A stretch of 64,000 nucleotides of DNA from Haloferax sp. Atlit-12N (lineage in GTDB: Archaea; Halobacteriota; Halobacteria; Halobacteriales; Haloferacaceae), in NCBI RefSeq assembly GCF_003383095.1, contig NZ_PSYW01000002.1:620001-684000 (forward strand), in the 5' to 3' direction. This document shows positions 17,333-27,025 of this stretch, piece by piece. The notes below the pieces were generated by a model. That model saw nothing but the letters and a program-made list of their open reading frames with translations. It made no database searches and was not told the DNA's origin. The position numbers and the translations under genes are program-made. The first letter of the stretch is position 1. Every line of letters begins with the position of its first letter.

Positions 17333-18358
17333 CTATATGTCGAGGTCGCCGTCGGCCTCGTCGAAGGGGTCGTCCCCTTCGGTGTCGCCCTCGCCGTCGT
17401 CCAGCGGGAGCGCGATGCCGACGAGCGTCTCGCCGCCCGTGACGGTCGCCTCGCGGGCGATAGAGTAGACGAGACCCGCGCGCTCGGCTTCGACCTCCTG
17501 CAGTACCTCGTAGGTGGTCGGGTCGTACACCCAGCCGAGGTGGTCGCCGGGGCGGACCTCGCGGCCGAGTTCGACGTCCTCGCGGGCGACGAACAGGCCC
17601 GAGGCGGCGGCCTGCACGCGGCCGAGGTGGTTGCGATAGATGCGGCCGTCCCACGACTCGACCGCGCCCGAGAGGATACCCATGTCGCGACAGACGTTGA
17701 GCACGCCCTCGACGCCGGCGACGATGGCCGGCTCGACGAGCTGTTTGTTGTGGGCGAGTTCCGGGGTGATGGAGGGAATGCCCGCGTTCGTGGCCGCCAC
17801 GCGGAGTTTGCCGTCGAAGCTCCGTTCGGTCCACTCGTCGTCGGCCTCGTCGCCCGCGGCCTCCGCGAGGAGGATATCGACGCCGAACGCCCGCGCGAGG
17901 TCGCGGGAAGCCTCGTCGCCCCGGAGGTAGACGGTGTGGGTGAGCATGTCCGGGCTCCCGGTGTGGAGGTCGATGATGGCGTCGGCGTCGCTGATGTACT
18001 CCCAGAGCTTCGCGGCCATGCGCTGGTGGAGCGACCCGTCGGCGTCGCCCGGCCAGACGCGGTTCATGTTGGAGTTGACGGAGTCGAGCACCTCGGGCGT
18101 GACGTAGGAGACGCGGTCGAACGTCAGCGGGTCGGCGACGGGGACGGCGACGACGCGGCCCGAAAGCTCCGCGCGTTCGAGGCGGCCGTGCAGTCGGCGG
18201 AGCACTTCGGTGCCGTTGATTTCGCGCCCGTGTTGGGCGGCCTGCACGTAGAGCGTCGGGCCGTCGGTCCCGTCGGCTGGTTCGTAGGTGTGAACCGTCG
18301 TCTGTACCGGGACGCCGGAGGGAAGGCGAGTAAGCGTCACGGTCTCCGCGGTGTGCAT
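17333..18358 (-). CDS. succinylglutamate desuccinylase/aspartoacylase family zinc hydrolase
   Basis: The 341-residue protein has the M14-type zinc motif AAQHGREINGTE near residues 39-50, then NRVWPGDADGS, IIDLHTG as the third ligand region, and a late PELAHNK catalytic area. A lipoyl-like C-terminal domain follows (ASGLFVAREDVELGREVRPGDHLGWVYD), common in this family. The enzymes deacylate N-acyl amino acids or related amides. Substrate unknown. The gene may be cotranscribed with the anchored protein gene 38 bases downstream. Confidence 0.88.
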   Translation of the reverse strand: MHTAETVTLTRLPSGVPVQTTVHTYEPADGTDGPTLYVQAAQHGREINGTEVLRRLHGRLERAELSGRVVAVPVADPLTFDRVSYVTPEVLDSVNSNMNRVWPGDADGSLHQRMAAKLWEYISDADAIIDLHTGSPDMLTHTVYLRGDEASRDLARAFGVDILLAEAAGDEADDEWTERSFDGKLRVAATNAGIPSITPELAHNKQLVEPAIVAGVEGVLNVCRDMGILSGAVESWDGRIYRNHLGRVQAAASGLFVAREDVELGREVRPGDHLGWVYDPTTYEVLQEVEAERAGLVYSIAREATVTGGETLVGIALPLDDGEGDTEGDDPFDEADGDLDI

Positions 18359-18433
18359 ATCCGACGCATCGCGGTGGGGTGTCTTGTAGTTAGGGGAGCG
18401 AGAAAGGCGGACGAGTCGGGGCGATACCGGGCG

Positions 18434-18673
18434 TCAGTTCCGGTCGTCGGACGTGTCGATGCCGAACGGAAGATACAGCGGACACGTCCGGCGGAACCCG
18501 GTCACGAGCAGGATGACGCCGACGGCCGCGACGAACACGGCTCCGAGCGCCGCGGGCACCGGGCCGAACCCGAGCGAGAACAGCCCCGCGTAGCTTCCGA
18601 CGCCGCCGACGACGAGGAGCGCGCCGAGCGCGAGGCGAACAGTCCGGTCGAGCGTGCCGACGTTTCGTACCAT
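18434..18673 (-). CDS. YgaP-like DUF2892 membrane protein
   Basis: From the ATG at 18673 the protein has 79 residues: MVRNVGTLDRTVRLALGALLVVGGV is the characteristic N-terminal helix of DUF2892 proteins, followed by a second helix around residues 36-60 and a CPLYLPFGIDT end with one cysteine. These small inner-membrane proteins often accompany rhodanese or sulfur enzymes; none is next door here. A GTG seven codons upstream gives an alternative start. Confidence 0.85.
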   Translation of the reverse strand: MVRNVGTLDRTVRLALGALLVVGGVGSYAGLFSLGFGPVPAALGAVFVAAVGVILLVTGFRRTCPLYLPFGIDTSDDRN

Positions 18674-18763
18674 GCAGTAGTGCTTGTTCTCCACAATACA
18701 TTAATCCAGCGCAGGTTCCGAGCGGACGGGGATAACGGAAAAGACGCGTCGGTTACGAGCGTT

Positions 18764-19741
18764 TCAGTCGTCAGCCGGCGCGCCACCGGCGGAGCCGCTC
18801 GCAGACCGGGAGAAGTAGCTGGCGAGGAGCGGGCCGGTGATGTTGTGCCAGACGCTGAACAGCGCTGGCGGGAGGGCGGCGGCGGGCGAGAAGAACGACA
18901 GCGCGAGGGCCGCCGCGAGCCCGCTGTTCTGGAGGCCGACCTCGAACGTCGTCGTCCGGACGCGGTCCTCGGACATCCCGGCGAGGCGGCCGGTGCCGTA
19001 GCCGGTGCCGAGGCCGATGGCGTTGTGGAGGACGACGGCCCCGATGGCGGCCGCGCCCGCACCGAGGATGGTATCGACGTTGAGGCCGACGACGGCCGCG
19101 ACGATGGCGACGATGCTCAGGACCGAGACGAGCGGGAACACGTCGAGGCCGACTTCGGCGACCTCGGGCGCGTTGCGGTCGAGCACGAGGCGGAGCGCGA
19201 AGCCGAGGACGACCGGGATGAAGACGATTTGCAGGATGTTGACGAACAGGTCCATGAAGCCGACCTGCAGCTGTTCGCCGGCGAGCGCGACGACCCACGC
19301 GGGCATGACCAGCGGCGCGGCCAGCGTGGTGACGGTCGTGATGGCGACCGAGAGCGCCACGTCGCCTTTCCCGAGGTAGGCCATGACGTTCGAGGCGGTG
19401 CCGCCGGGGGCCGCGCCGACGAGGATGACGCCGACGGCGAGTTCCGGCGGGAGCGAGAGGACCACCGTGAGCGCGTAGGCGGCGGTCGGCATGATGAGCC
19501 ACTGGGCGAGCGCGCCGATGGCCACGTCTCGCGGGCGCTCCGCGAGTCGGCGGAAGTCAACGGGTTGGAGCGTCAGCCCCATCCCGAGCATGATGAGCCC
19601 GAGGAGCGGCGAGATGTAGGGCGCAATCCACGTGAACAGGTCCGGTTGCGCCAACGCGGCGGCCGACGCGAGGAGCACGAGGCCGACGAAGTAGGTGTTG
19701 GCGAGTTCCGACAGCCGTTCGAGGGTCGAGCGGGCGTTCAT
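18764..19741 (-). CDS. bile acid:sodium symporter family transporter
   Basis: The 325-residue protein has about nine to ten hydrophobic helices. Family signs include LLGLIMLGMGLTLQPVDF in the third helix, VGAAPGGTASNVMAYLGKGDVALS (the conserved discontinuous-helix crossing with a GG-T-S motif) and EVGLQNSGLAAALALSFF near the end. Such BASS/ArsB-like transporters move organic anions with sodium. The substrate is unknown. The length matches prokaryotic members. Confidence 0.92.
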   Translation of the reverse strand: MNARSTLERLSELANTYFVGLVLLASAAALAQPDLFTWIAPYISPLLGLIMLGMGLTLQPVDFRRLAERPRDVAIGALAQWLIMPTAAYALTVVLSLPPELAVGVILVGAAPGGTASNVMAYLGKGDVALSVAITTVTTLAAPLVMPAWVVALAGEQLQVGFMDLFVNILQIVFIPVVLGFALRLVLDRNAPEVAEVGLDVFPLVSVLSIVAIVAAVVGLNVDTILGAGAAAIGAVVLHNAIGLGTGYGTGRLAGMSEDRVRTTTFEVGLQNSGLAAALALSFFSPAAALPPALFSVWHNITGPLLASYFSRSASGSAGGAPADD

Positions 19742-19948
19742 TCCGACCGCCCTCCGTCGAATTGTGATGTCATCTCACACCACTCGGTCGCGGGGGAGAA
19801 AAACGTCTGTCGGTGTGACAGTCAGCGGAACCGACCGGAAGACCCGGGCCGAACGGGGTCGTGCCACCGACCGTGAACCGGAGAGCCGCGTCACCGGCGA
19901 CGAACCGGAGGCGGCACGGTTTTCACTCGCCCGCCCGACGGGTCGAGT

Positions 19949-20467
19949 ATGAGCGACAACCCAACGGCCACGCTCCACACGAACAAGGGCGACATCACGG
20001 TCGAACTCTTCGAGGACAAGGTCCCGAACACGGTCGAGAACTTCGTCGGCCTCGCGACGGGCGAGAAGACGTGGGTCCACCCCGAGACGGACGAGACGAT
20101 GGAGGGCGAGCCTCTCTACGAGGACATCCTCTTCCACCGCATCATCTCGGACTTCATGATTCAGGGCGGCGACCCGACAGGGACCGGCCGCGGCGGCCCC
20201 GGCTACACCTTCGACGACGAGTTCCACTCGGACCTCAGCCACGACGGCCCCGGCGTGCTCTCGATGGCGAACCGCGGCCCCAACACGAACGGCTCGCAGT
20301 TCTTCATCACGCTCGACGCCCAGCCCCATCTCGACGGCAAGCACGCCGTCTTCGGGAAGGTCACGGACGGCATGGACGTCGTCGAGGACATCGGCTCTGT
20401 CCCGACCGACCGCGACGACAAGCCGGTGTCCGACGTGGTCCTCGAATCGGTCGACGTCGAGCAGTAA
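19949..20467 (+). CDS. peptidyl-prolyl cis-trans isomerase, cyclophilin type
   Basis: The 172-residue protein is a complete cyclophilin domain. Active-site segments are present: [67 protein letters not shown]. It has no signal peptide, so it acts in the cytoplasm. It speeds proline isomerisation during folding. Its last 107 bases overlap the end of a gene on the opposite strand. Confidence 0.97.
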   Translation: MSDNPTATLHTNKGDITVELFEDKVPNTVENFVGLATGEKTWVHPETDETMEGEPLYEDILFHRIISDFMIQGGDPTGTGRGGPGYTFDDEFHSDLSHDGPGVLSMANRGPNTNGSQFFITLDAQPHLDGKHAVFGKVTDGMDVVEDIGSVPTDRDDKPVSDVVLESVDVEQ

Positions 20468-21863
20468 ACGCCGCGAATATCGGGACGGCCTCGGTCGGTG
20501 GCACGCGCCCGGTCGCATTCGCCGGAACGACGGTCCGGCCGCCGTTCGAACCGTCGGCGCGGTCGAGCCACGCCGGTCGCGTGACCGTCGTCTCGCCGAC
20601 CGCGTCGTACGCGAACCAGACCTCGACGCCGAGGCCGTCGCGGGTCTCGTAGGTGACGCGCATCGAGCGGACGAACCCGTCTTCTTCGACGACCGCTTCG
20701 ACCCGATAGTCGCGCGACCGCGGGAAGTCGGTGCCGCGGCCCTCGATTCGGTACAGCGCCACCTCGTTTTCGACGCTCGCGTTCGCCGGGGTCGTCACGC
20801 GTGCCACGCTCGTCTCGTCCGCCGAGAGGTACCAGTCGAGATAGCGGGCGGCGCGCGAGGCCTGTCGACCCGGTCCGTCGCGCACGTCCGGGTCGAGGAC
20901 GCGAGCGGCGACGCCGTCCGGTTCCGCGGGGCGGCGGGCGTATCGCGTGCTCCCGTCGGCGTACGCGTCCTCCGAGGCAGTCGGGCGCGGGAACGCCCTG
21001 AGTCGCCCGGCGCGCTGCACCTCGGAGACGTAGACGTGCGGGGCCTCGACGTGAACGACCTCGACCTCGCGGCCCGTCTCGTCGCCGGCGATGGACTCGC
21101 GGTAGCCGAGCGTCCAGCGGTACGACCGGTTCGCCGCGGCCCTCCGGTGAGCCGCCGCGAGGAGCGTCGCGTTCTCGACGCCTGCGGTAGTCACGCCGGG
21201 AGCGACCACCCGCGGTTCGGGCGTCGGCGTCGGGTCGGAAGTCGTCGCCGCGGCCGGCGTCGGGGACGACGGCTGTTGCCCTCCCAGCGCGTCACCGAGC
21301 GTCGGCACGCCGCCCGAACCGGCGGTCACGACGACCGCCGCGAGGAGGAGCGCGACGAAGAGGAGCGGCGCGACCGGGAGCGACGAGAGCGCGGGAGGAA
21401 GCACGGACGCGAGCGGCCCGGTCCGCGCGCCGCCTGCGCGCTCCGCACTTCCTGCACCACCGCCTCCGCCGTCGGCCGGCAAGTCGGCGAGGCGGACGCC
21501 GAAGTGGTCGGCGACGAGGTCGTCGCCGCGGCCGTCGGGGAGGCCGTATCGGACGAGTTCGTAGAGGTCGTCGACTGAGAGGACGCGGGCGTCGTCGGGG
21601 GCCGCGCGCCGAGTTCGCGCGGGGTCGCCGAGCGCGACGACGACTGTCGCCTCGTCGGGAACCGACGGCGACAGGGAAAACCGAGGACGGGAGCCGACCG
21701 CGAGTCGCTCGGTTCGGTCGCCTCGGCGGGCGACGACGAGGCCGTCTTCGACGGTCGTTTCCCACCCGCGGGCGGTCCAGAGGTCGGCGAGGAATCGGCG
21801 GCGGTCGCTGGGGCCGGCGGCGCGAACCAAGTCGCCGAAGCGCGAGCGACGAGACTGCCGCAT
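20361..21863 (-). CDS. membrane protein with extracellular/DUF7537-like domain, unknown
   Basis: This 500-residue protein has an N-terminal soluble DNA-restriction-like nuclease-lookalike region (residues 1-120, [27 protein letters not shown]), one transmembrane helix at about residues 165-185, a Ser/Thr/Pro linker and a C-terminal beta-rich domain of about 230 residues that resembles haloarchaeal secreted lipoprotein-like domains ([27 protein letters not shown]). The last 40 residues overlap the cyclophilin gene and are basic, unlike the rest, which hints at a lost stop or a 3' frameshift. No functional call made. Confidence 0.72.
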   Translation of the reverse strand: MRQSRRSRFGDLVRAAGPSDRRRFLADLWTARGWETTVEDGLVVARRGDRTERLAVGSRPRFSLSPSVPDEATVVVALGDPARTRRAAPDDARVLSVDDLYELVRYGLPDGRGDDLVADHFGVRLADLPADGGGGGAGSAERAGGARTGPLASVLPPALSSLPVAPLLFVALLLAAVVVTAGSGGVPTLGDALGGQQPSSPTPAAATTSDPTPTPEPRVVAPGVTTAGVENATLLAAAHRRAAANRSYRWTLGYRESIAGDETGREVEVVHVEAPHVYVSEVQRAGRLRAFPRPTASEDAYADGSTRYARRPAEPDGVAARVLDPDVRDGPGRQASRAARYLDWYLSADETSVARVTTPANASVENEVALYRIEGRGTDFPRSRDYRVEAVVEEDGFVRSMRVTYETRDGLGVEVWFAYDAVGETTVTRPAWLDRADGSNGGRTVVPANATGRVPPTEAVPIFAAFTARRRPIRGPRRTPACRRGRSGQSRCPRRRPCRP

Positions 21864-21899
21864 CGTCCGGTATTAGGGCTCGATAGCGAAAGCATCACC

Positions 21900-21955
21900 G
21901 GGCGGTCGCTGAGGGGCGGTCGCTGAGGGGCGGTCGCTGAGGAGCGGTTACTGAG
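21900..21955. repeat. four tandem copies of a 14-bp unit
   Basis: GGGCGGTCGCTGAG occurs three times exactly and a fourth time with changes (GAGCGGTTACTGAG). The array sits 37 bases upstream of the 500-residue membrane protein gene, inside its promoter region. A 14-bp unit suggests slipped-strand expansion; it could also bind a regulator. Confidence 0.9.
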
Positions 21956-22019
21956 GCTCGTCGCAGCCGGCCGGTCCGTTTCGACTCGGTCCGGCTCGGA
22001 CAGACCCGCTCCCACCCGG

Positions 22020-24557
22020 TCAGCGGTTCGCCGAGTTCTCGTACTCCGACAGCCGGGCCGACACCTGCTCGTCCATCGTCGCCAACACGGCGTCGAGGTC
22101 GCGGCCGTCGAACAGTTCGGACAGTCCCTCCGACACGATGGTCCTGACAGTCGTGAAGGGGCCGACGCGAGCGCCGCGGGTGGCCGGCGTGTCGTCAGTC
22201 TCGGCCAGTTGGTCGAACGCGACCGCGAAGCCGGGGTGCTCGTCGAACCAGCCGTCGTCGCGGAGGAGGTCCCGCGTCCGCCGGTGAACCGGGAAGTAGC
22301 CCGTCCGGCGGTGCCAGCGGCGCTGTTGTTCGGGCCGGGTCAGCCACGCGATGAATTCACCTGCGGCGGCCTGTTCCCGGGATTCGACGCCGTCTGCGAC
22401 CCACAGCGACGCGCCGCCGACGACAACGCCCTCGCGTGACGACCCGGGCGCGGGGAACCGCCCGACTTCGGCGGCGAACCCACGGTCGGCGGCCCCTCGA
22501 ACGACCGACGAGGCGCTCGAACTGGAATCCACGAGCATCGCGGCGCGGCCGTCGAGGAACGCCTCGCGCGCGTCTCGCCGGGCCTCGACGCCGGGGTCGA
22601 ACAGCAGGTCGTTTTGTTCGAGGTCGCGCCACCACTCGAACACCCGCGTCCCGACCGGACCGTCGAGATTCGAGGTTCGGGCGGTACCGCTCCGCCCGTT
22701 GTCGGCGTCGAAGAGGCACTCGCCGGCGGCCGCGAACCACTGCTCGACGAACCAGCTGTAGTTCGCCCACGTCGCGCCGTAGTCGACCGCGCCGCTCGTC
22801 TTCAGCGTCGCCGCGGCCGAGGTGACCTCGTCGAACGTCGCCGGCGGGTCGTCGGGGTCGAGTCCGGCCCGCTCGAACGCGTCGGCGTTGTAGTACAACA
22901 CGGGGTTCGAGGCGTTGAACGGCATCGACCAGAGCGCGCCGTCGTGGCGGTAGTAGTTCGCGATTTCGGGGACGAGTTCGCTCGCGGACGCCCCGTCGGG
23001 GAGCACCGATTCGACGGGGGCGAACGCCCCGCTGTCGAGGGCACGCTGGGTCCCGACCTCGTACAGTTGCGCGATGGTCGGCGGCGTTCCAGACCGGGCC
23101 GCGGCGAGGGTCGCGTCGAACGTGCCGCGGTAGCTCCCCTTCGACGCGGTGTCGACGCGGACGCCGTCGTGGTCGGCGTTGAACTCGTCGACGAGCGACT
23201 CTAACACCGCCGCCTTGTCGCCGGACATGCCGTGCCAGAACTGGACGACGGTCTGTCCGGACTCGGTCGCCTCGGCGTGGAGGCGGTAGCCGTCGATGGA
23301 GTCCTGAAGCTGGGCCGCCTGGTCCGAAAGCGCGTCTATCTTCGTCACCGCCTCGGAGAGCGATACGGTCTGTCGGCGCGCCGACCCGGCGGCGTCGGCC
23401 GCGAGCGCCGCGGTTTCGTCGCTTATCTCGCCGACGCCGTCCGCTTGGCTCACGACCTCTTGGGAGGTCGCCGCCTGCGAGTCCGTGGCGTCAGAAATCT
23501 CGTGGAGGCTCCCGTTCGTCTCCTCGAGGTCGGAGACGACGCCGTCGAGCGCCGACAGCGCGTCCTGAATCGTCTCGCTCCCCTCGTCGAGGCGCTCGCT
23601 CGTGTCGGTGATGTCCTCGACCGTCGCGGCCGACTGGGCGCGAATCGTCTCGATTGTCGATTCGATGTCGGCGGTCGCGGCCTGCGTCTCCTCGGCGAGC
23701 GACTTCACCTCGTCCGCGACGACGGCGAAGCCCGAACCGGCCTCTCCCGCGCGGGCGGCCTCGATGGAGGCGTTGAGCGCGAGGATGTTCGTCTGCTCCG
23801 CGATGTCCGAGATTTTGGTCGCGATGCCGGTGATGTCGTCGATGCGGTCGTCGAGTTCCGCGACGCGCTCGACCGTCGCGTCGGTCCGCTCGCCGATGGC
23901 CGCCAACTCGTCGATGGCGGTCTCGGCGGCGCGCTTCCCTCGGTCGCCGCGGTCGACGGCCTCGTCGGTCGCGTGCCTGATTTCGTCGGCGGAGGCCGCG
24001 ACCTCCTCGATGGTGGCCGAGAGGTTCCGCATCTCGTCTGCGACCTCCTCGACGCTCTCGCTCTGCCGGCGCGCGCCCGCCGCGATGTCGTCGACGGAGC
24101 CCGCGACCGACCGGCTCTCCTCGCGGCTCTCCTCGGCGGCGTCAGCCACGATTCGGGTCGATGCCGAGACCTGGTCGGCGAAGGCGTCGACGTTCCGCAT
24201 CGCGGTCTGCCGCTCCTCGAACAGTTTGTTGAGGAGGCGGGCGTGGCGCGCGAGCGCCGGGTCGTCGGGGACTTCGACCCGGACCGTCAGGTCGCCCTCG
24301 ATACAGCGTTCGATAGCCGCGGAGAGGTCGTCGAGGTCGTCGAGCGCGGCGTCGGTATCGACGGCGGCGGTCGACTCCCCGTTCCTCGTCTCGATAGCGG
24401 CCGAGGGAGTTCCCCCGCCGTCGCTTCGCGCGTCGTCGTGTGTCTGCGCGCCTGCGCCTTCCGATTCAGCGTCGTCGTCCGCGCGCGACCCGAGCGCGGC
24501 CCGGACGGAGGCGCGAACCGACGACACTCGTCTCCGGAGGTGGCTGTCGTCGTCCAT
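22020..24557 (-). CDS. soluble methyl-accepting transducer fused to an ABC-type solute-binding domain
   Basis: The 845-residue protein from the ATG at 24557 has no signal peptide and no transmembrane helix. Residues about 78-120 are HAMP-like ([13 protein letters not shown]). Residues about 125-425 are a full MCP signalling coiled coil with the hairpin tip [38 protein letters not shown]. From about residue 435 a type-1 extracellular solute-binding domain follows ([58 protein letters not shown]). Solute-binding domains normally lie outside the cell; this topology places it in the cytoplasm. Methyl-accepting transducers signal through CheW/CheA. It probably senses an intracellular sugar or related ligand. 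Confidence 0.9.
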   Translation of the reverse strand: MDDDSHLRRRVSSVRASVRAALGSRADDDAESEGAGAQTHDDARSDGGGTPSAAIETRNGESTAAVDTDAALDDLDDLSAAIERCIEGDLTVRVEVPDDPALARHARLLNKLFEERQTAMRNVDAFADQVSASTRIVADAAEESREESRSVAGSVDDIAAGARRQSESVEEVADEMRNLSATIEEVAASADEIRHATDEAVDRGDRGKRAAETAIDELAAIGERTDATVERVAELDDRIDDITGIATKISDIAEQTNILALNASIEAARAGEAGSGFAVVADEVKSLAEETQAATADIESTIETIRAQSAATVEDITDTSERLDEGSETIQDALSALDGVVSDLEETNGSLHEISDATDSQAATSQEVVSQADGVGEISDETAALAADAAGSARRQTVSLSEAVTKIDALSDQAAQLQDSIDGYRLHAEATESGQTVVQFWHGMSGDKAAVLESLVDEFNADHDGVRVDTASKGSYRGTFDATLAAARSGTPPTIAQLYEVGTQRALDSGAFAPVESVLPDGASASELVPEIANYYRHDGALWSMPFNASNPVLYYNADAFERAGLDPDDPPATFDEVTSAAATLKTSGAVDYGATWANYSWFVEQWFAAAGECLFDADNGRSGTARTSNLDGPVGTRVFEWWRDLEQNDLLFDPGVEARRDAREAFLDGRAAMLVDSSSSASSVVRGAADRGFAAEVGRFPAPGSSREGVVVGGASLWVADGVESREQAAAGEFIAWLTRPEQQRRWHRRTGYFPVHRRTRDLLRDDGWFDEHPGFAVAFDQLAETDDTPATRGARVGPFTTVRTIVSEGLSELFDGRDLDAVLATMDEQVSARLSEYENSANR

Positions 24558-24849
24558 TGGTCCAGAAGATTTCTGGTCGGTGATAAGACCACGCCCCTGA
24601 GTATCAAATCTGAAGAACGGATTCGTGACTGGTGCTGCGTCTGTCGGTGACTCATTTAACGGGAGTAGCCCAATGTGACCGGATGTCACGGATATAATAC
24701 AGTACGCCCACTCGCCGTATCTCGGATTCGAAGCCCGGCAGGTGAGCTTCGACAGATGTACCAGAAGTTCGAGGCGTTTCGTGAGTCTCGGCCCGCACGG
24801 TCGTCGCGCGACCGACAGCGCAAAGACCACCGCGTGGCAAGGGCCGACG

Positions 24850-25194
24850 ATGAGCGAGGAGTCCGAGCGTCCGAAGCCGAGCGACTTCGGAACCGACGAG
24901 AACGCCCCGCCGGTCGACGAAAAGCCCTACAAGATAATCTTCGAGGCGAACAAGTGCTTCGGGGCCGGCCGGTGCGCCGAGGTCGCCGACAACTGGGAGA
25001 TGGACCTCGAAACCGGCCTCGCCCGCGCGAAGTCCTACTTCGTCGGCGAGGACGAACTCGACGAGAACATCGAGGCTGCGGAGGTCTGCCCGGCGAAGAA
25101 GGGCCGCGGCGTCATCCACGTCATCGACCGCCGAACCGACGAGGAGCTATCGCCCGACCCCGACGGCGACGGGACGCTCTCGGTCGACTGGTAA
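24850..25194 (+). CDS. monocluster ferredoxin, 3Fe-4S-type
   Basis: The 114-residue protein has two Cys of the first motif in [14 protein letters not shown] (C-x5-C, with the middle ligand replaced) and the C-terminal EVCPAKKG Cys-Pro. Three ligands point to a [3Fe-4S] cluster. Fer-domain length and the acidic tail are as in haloarchaeal small ferredoxins. It transfers electrons between cytoplasmic enzymes; the partner is not visible. Start at the ATG at 24850 is preferred to a basic longer frame. Confidence 0.85.
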   Translation: MSEESERPKPSDFGTDENAPPVDEKPYKIIFEANKCFGAGRCAEVADNWEMDLETGLARAKSYFVGEDELDENIEAAEVCPAKKGRGVIHVIDRRTDEELSPDPDGDGTLSVDW

Positions 25195-25235
25195 AGCGAA
25201 AGCACTTTTCACCCCCTCGGAGAACGGGAGAGTGC

Positions 25236-25320
25236 GCGGGGGTGGCTGAGCTAGGCCAAAAGCGGCGGACTTAAGATCCGCTCCCGTAGGGGTTCGCGAG
25301 TTCAAATCTCGTCCCCCGCA
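25236..25320 (+). tRNA. tRNA-Leu (anticodon UAA)
   Basis: The 85-base sequence folds as a class II tRNA. The acceptor stem is GCGGGGG (25236-25242) pairing with CCCCCGC (25313-25319), with discriminator A. The anticodon loop is CTTAAGA, giving UAA. A long variable arm precedes the T arm, which contains GTTCAAATC. No intron is seen. Partial copies follow downstream. Confidence 0.95.
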
Positions 25321-25349
25321 CTTGTACCGAGGAACTACGTGACGAGTGT

Positions 25350-25374
25350 CAAGTGCGGGGGACGAGATTTGAAC
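25350..25374 (-). repeat. inverted copy of the tRNA-Leu 3' end
   Basis: These 25 bases are the exact reverse complement of 25300-25324, which covers the T-arm and acceptor 3' end of tRNA-Leu plus four flanking bases. The two copies are 25 bases apart and would form a long hairpin in a read-through transcript. The exactness suggests a recent duplication at a tRNA attachment site. Confidence 0.9.
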
Positions 25375-25401
25375 ACGACGAGTCGCAGCACCCGAGCGAC
25401 A

Positions 25402-25445
25402 GCGGGGGTGACCGTCTCGGCACGGTTCACAATCTCGTCCCCCGC
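25402..25445 (+). pseudogene. internally deleted tRNA-Leu copy
   Basis: It starts GCGGGGGTG like the tRNA-Leu 5' end and finishes GGTTCAC-AATCTCGTCCCCCGCA like its 3' end, with the D arm, anticodon arm and variable arm missing. The 3' part includes an 18-base exact direct repeat of the tRNA (25305-25322 and 25431-25448). The retained acceptor stem pairs, but no anticodon remains, so it is not a functional tRNA. Confidence 0.7.
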
Positions 25446-25530
25446 ACTCGCTTCTGCGAACGATAGTGAGCGGAGTAACGGCTCTGGAGACGTGCATAAA
25501 AACTCGAGCCAGCGGCGATGCCCTCGTTGG

Positions 25531-25971
25531 CTACGCCGGTAGTTCGACGCCGAGTTGCGAGAACAGCGTCGCCATGCTCGCGGCGTCTTTCACTTCGACG
25601 ATGGTTCCTTCGTCGATGCGGCGGTAGCTGAACCCGTCGACTTCGACCTGCGAGCCCGTCGGCTCGATGCCGCGGAACGTCCCGAGATGCGTGCCGCGGA
25701 GGGTCCACCAGACCATCACGGCGTCGCCCTCGGCGACTAGCTCGTTGATTTCGGTCGTCGCGTCCGGGAACGCGCCGTCCCACTCGCCGTGCAGTTCCTT
25801 GATGTCTTCGCGCGTGACGAGCGCCTCGTCGGACCCGCTTCGCGTCGTGGCGATGCGGACGGTGTCGGCGTACAGTTCGTCGAGCGCGTCGAGTTCGTCG
25901 CGGTTCCACGCCCGGTCGAACTCGGTTCGAATCAGGGTGCGGTTCTCCTCTGTGACCGTTCGTGTCGACAT
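25531..25971 (-). CDS. SnoaL-like/NTF2-fold polyketide-cyclase-like protein
   Basis: The 146-residue protein is an NTF2-like fold: an N-terminal helix (LIRTEFDRAWNRDELDALDELYADTVRI), and a strand pattern MVWWTLRGTHLGTFRGIEPTGSQVEVDGFSYRRIDEGTIVEVKD that is characteristic of SnoaL/ester cyclases. Many such proteins have no defined substrate. The ATG at 25971 gives the usual family start. Confidence 0.88.
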   Translation of the reverse strand: MSTRTVTEENRTLIRTEFDRAWNRDELDALDELYADTVRIATTRSGSDEALVTREDIKELHGEWDGAFPDATTEINELVAEGDAVMVWWTLRGTHLGTFRGIEPTGSQVEVDGFSYRRIDEGTIVEVKDAASMATLFSQLGVELPA

Positions 25972-26184
25972 GCGTACCCATCCGGCGTCGCCGCGGCGAC
26001 CAGTCCGGCCTCGCACCAACGCCATCGTGGAGTACGACCCGCGAAAGCATAGTGTAGTGCTACCAGATAGCATCCATCAGCGGATGGGCGTCGTGCGGAT
26101 GAGCGGCAGGGATGGCTCAGCAGAGGCCGGCCGGATGCCGCGACCGGCGACCACGTTATCTCGGTTCCCCGCCAACGTGTAGGA

Positions 26185-26964
26185 ATGGCTTCGACGCGTA
26201 GACACCGCTACTCGGATGGACAGGGGTTCGGCGACCCGTACGACGGGTTCGACCTCGGACCCCCGACGTACCTGGTGAACGGACGGCTCGTCGACCCCGC
26301 GGACGACCACGTCCTCGCCGAGCTGGTGGACGAGGCGGAACTCGACCCCGAGGCGGTCGACGCGGCGGCGCTCGTCGAGGTCGGACTGGCCTACGTCGCC
26401 ATCGAGGAGTACGAACAGGCCGTCGACAGTTTCAGTCGGGCGGTCGCCTACGCCGACGAGGACTCGCCGACGGCGTGCGAGGCGTGGGTAAACAAGGGCG
26501 TCGCCCACGCCCAACTCGGCGAGTACGACGAAGCAATCGGCGCGTACCGCGAGGCGCTCCGCATCGACGACGACGGCGAGCACGCCGCGGCCGCGGAGAC
26601 GAACCTCGCGTACGCGCTGTGGGAACTCGGCGACTCGTCGGGGCCGCTCGACCGCGCCGAGCGCGCCGTCGAACTCGACCCGCGACTCCCGCAAGCGTGG
26701 TACAACCGCGGCTTCTTCCTCGCCGAACGCGGCCTCCACGAGGAAGCCGTCCGCTGTTTCGACACCGCCATCTCACTCGGACTGCGCGATAGCTCGGTGC
26801 GGGGCGAGCGCGAGCGGTCCCTCGCGCTCCTCGAAGACGCCGTCGAAAACGAGACCGAAACCGAAGCGTCGGTGGACTCGACGCCGCACCGCGTCCGCGA
26901 CTCCGGAGCCGACGCCGCGAAATCGGACCCCACCGACGCGACTGACCCAGCCGTCAGAGAGTGA
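26185..26964 (+). CDS. tetratricopeptide repeat protein
   Basis: The 259-residue protein has at least three TPR units between residues 60 and 215: ALVEVGLAYVAIEEYEQAVDSFSRAV, AWVNKGVAHAQLGEYDEAIGAYREAL and QAWYNRGFFLAERGLHEEAVRCFDTA. It is soluble and ends in an acidic tail. TPR proteins mediate protein binding; the partner is unknown. The nearby SnoaL gene is divergent. Confidence 0.92.
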   Translation: MASTRRHRYSDGQGFGDPYDGFDLGPPTYLVNGRLVDPADDHVLAELVDEAELDPEAVDAAALVEVGLAYVAIEEYEQAVDSFSRAVAYADEDSPTACEAWVNKGVAHAQLGEYDEAIGAYREALRIDDDGEHAAAAETNLAYALWELGDSSGPLDRAERAVELDPRLPQAWYNRGFFLAERGLHEEAVRCFDTAISLGLRDSSVRGERERSLALLEDAVENETETEASVDSTPHRVRDSGADAAKSDPTDATDPAVRE

Positions 26965-27025
26965 GGCGAGTAGGACCGCACCCACAAACATTTTGACAGT
27001 TCGACTAATGAGATGTAATTAGACC

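Noticed and set aside
17540..19876. Very long open frame on the plus strand opposite the zinc hydrolase, DUF2892 and symporter genes
   Set aside because: It lies antisense to three well-supported genes and its composition (Arg, Asp, Val, Gly-rich, no motif) is what GC-rich codon bias yields on the opposite strand.
23232..24650. Plus-strand frames of 470 and 330 codons opposite the transducer fusion
   Set aside because: They mirror the MCP coiled coil; repeated Ser/Ala or Leu/Val/Gly runs and no domain.
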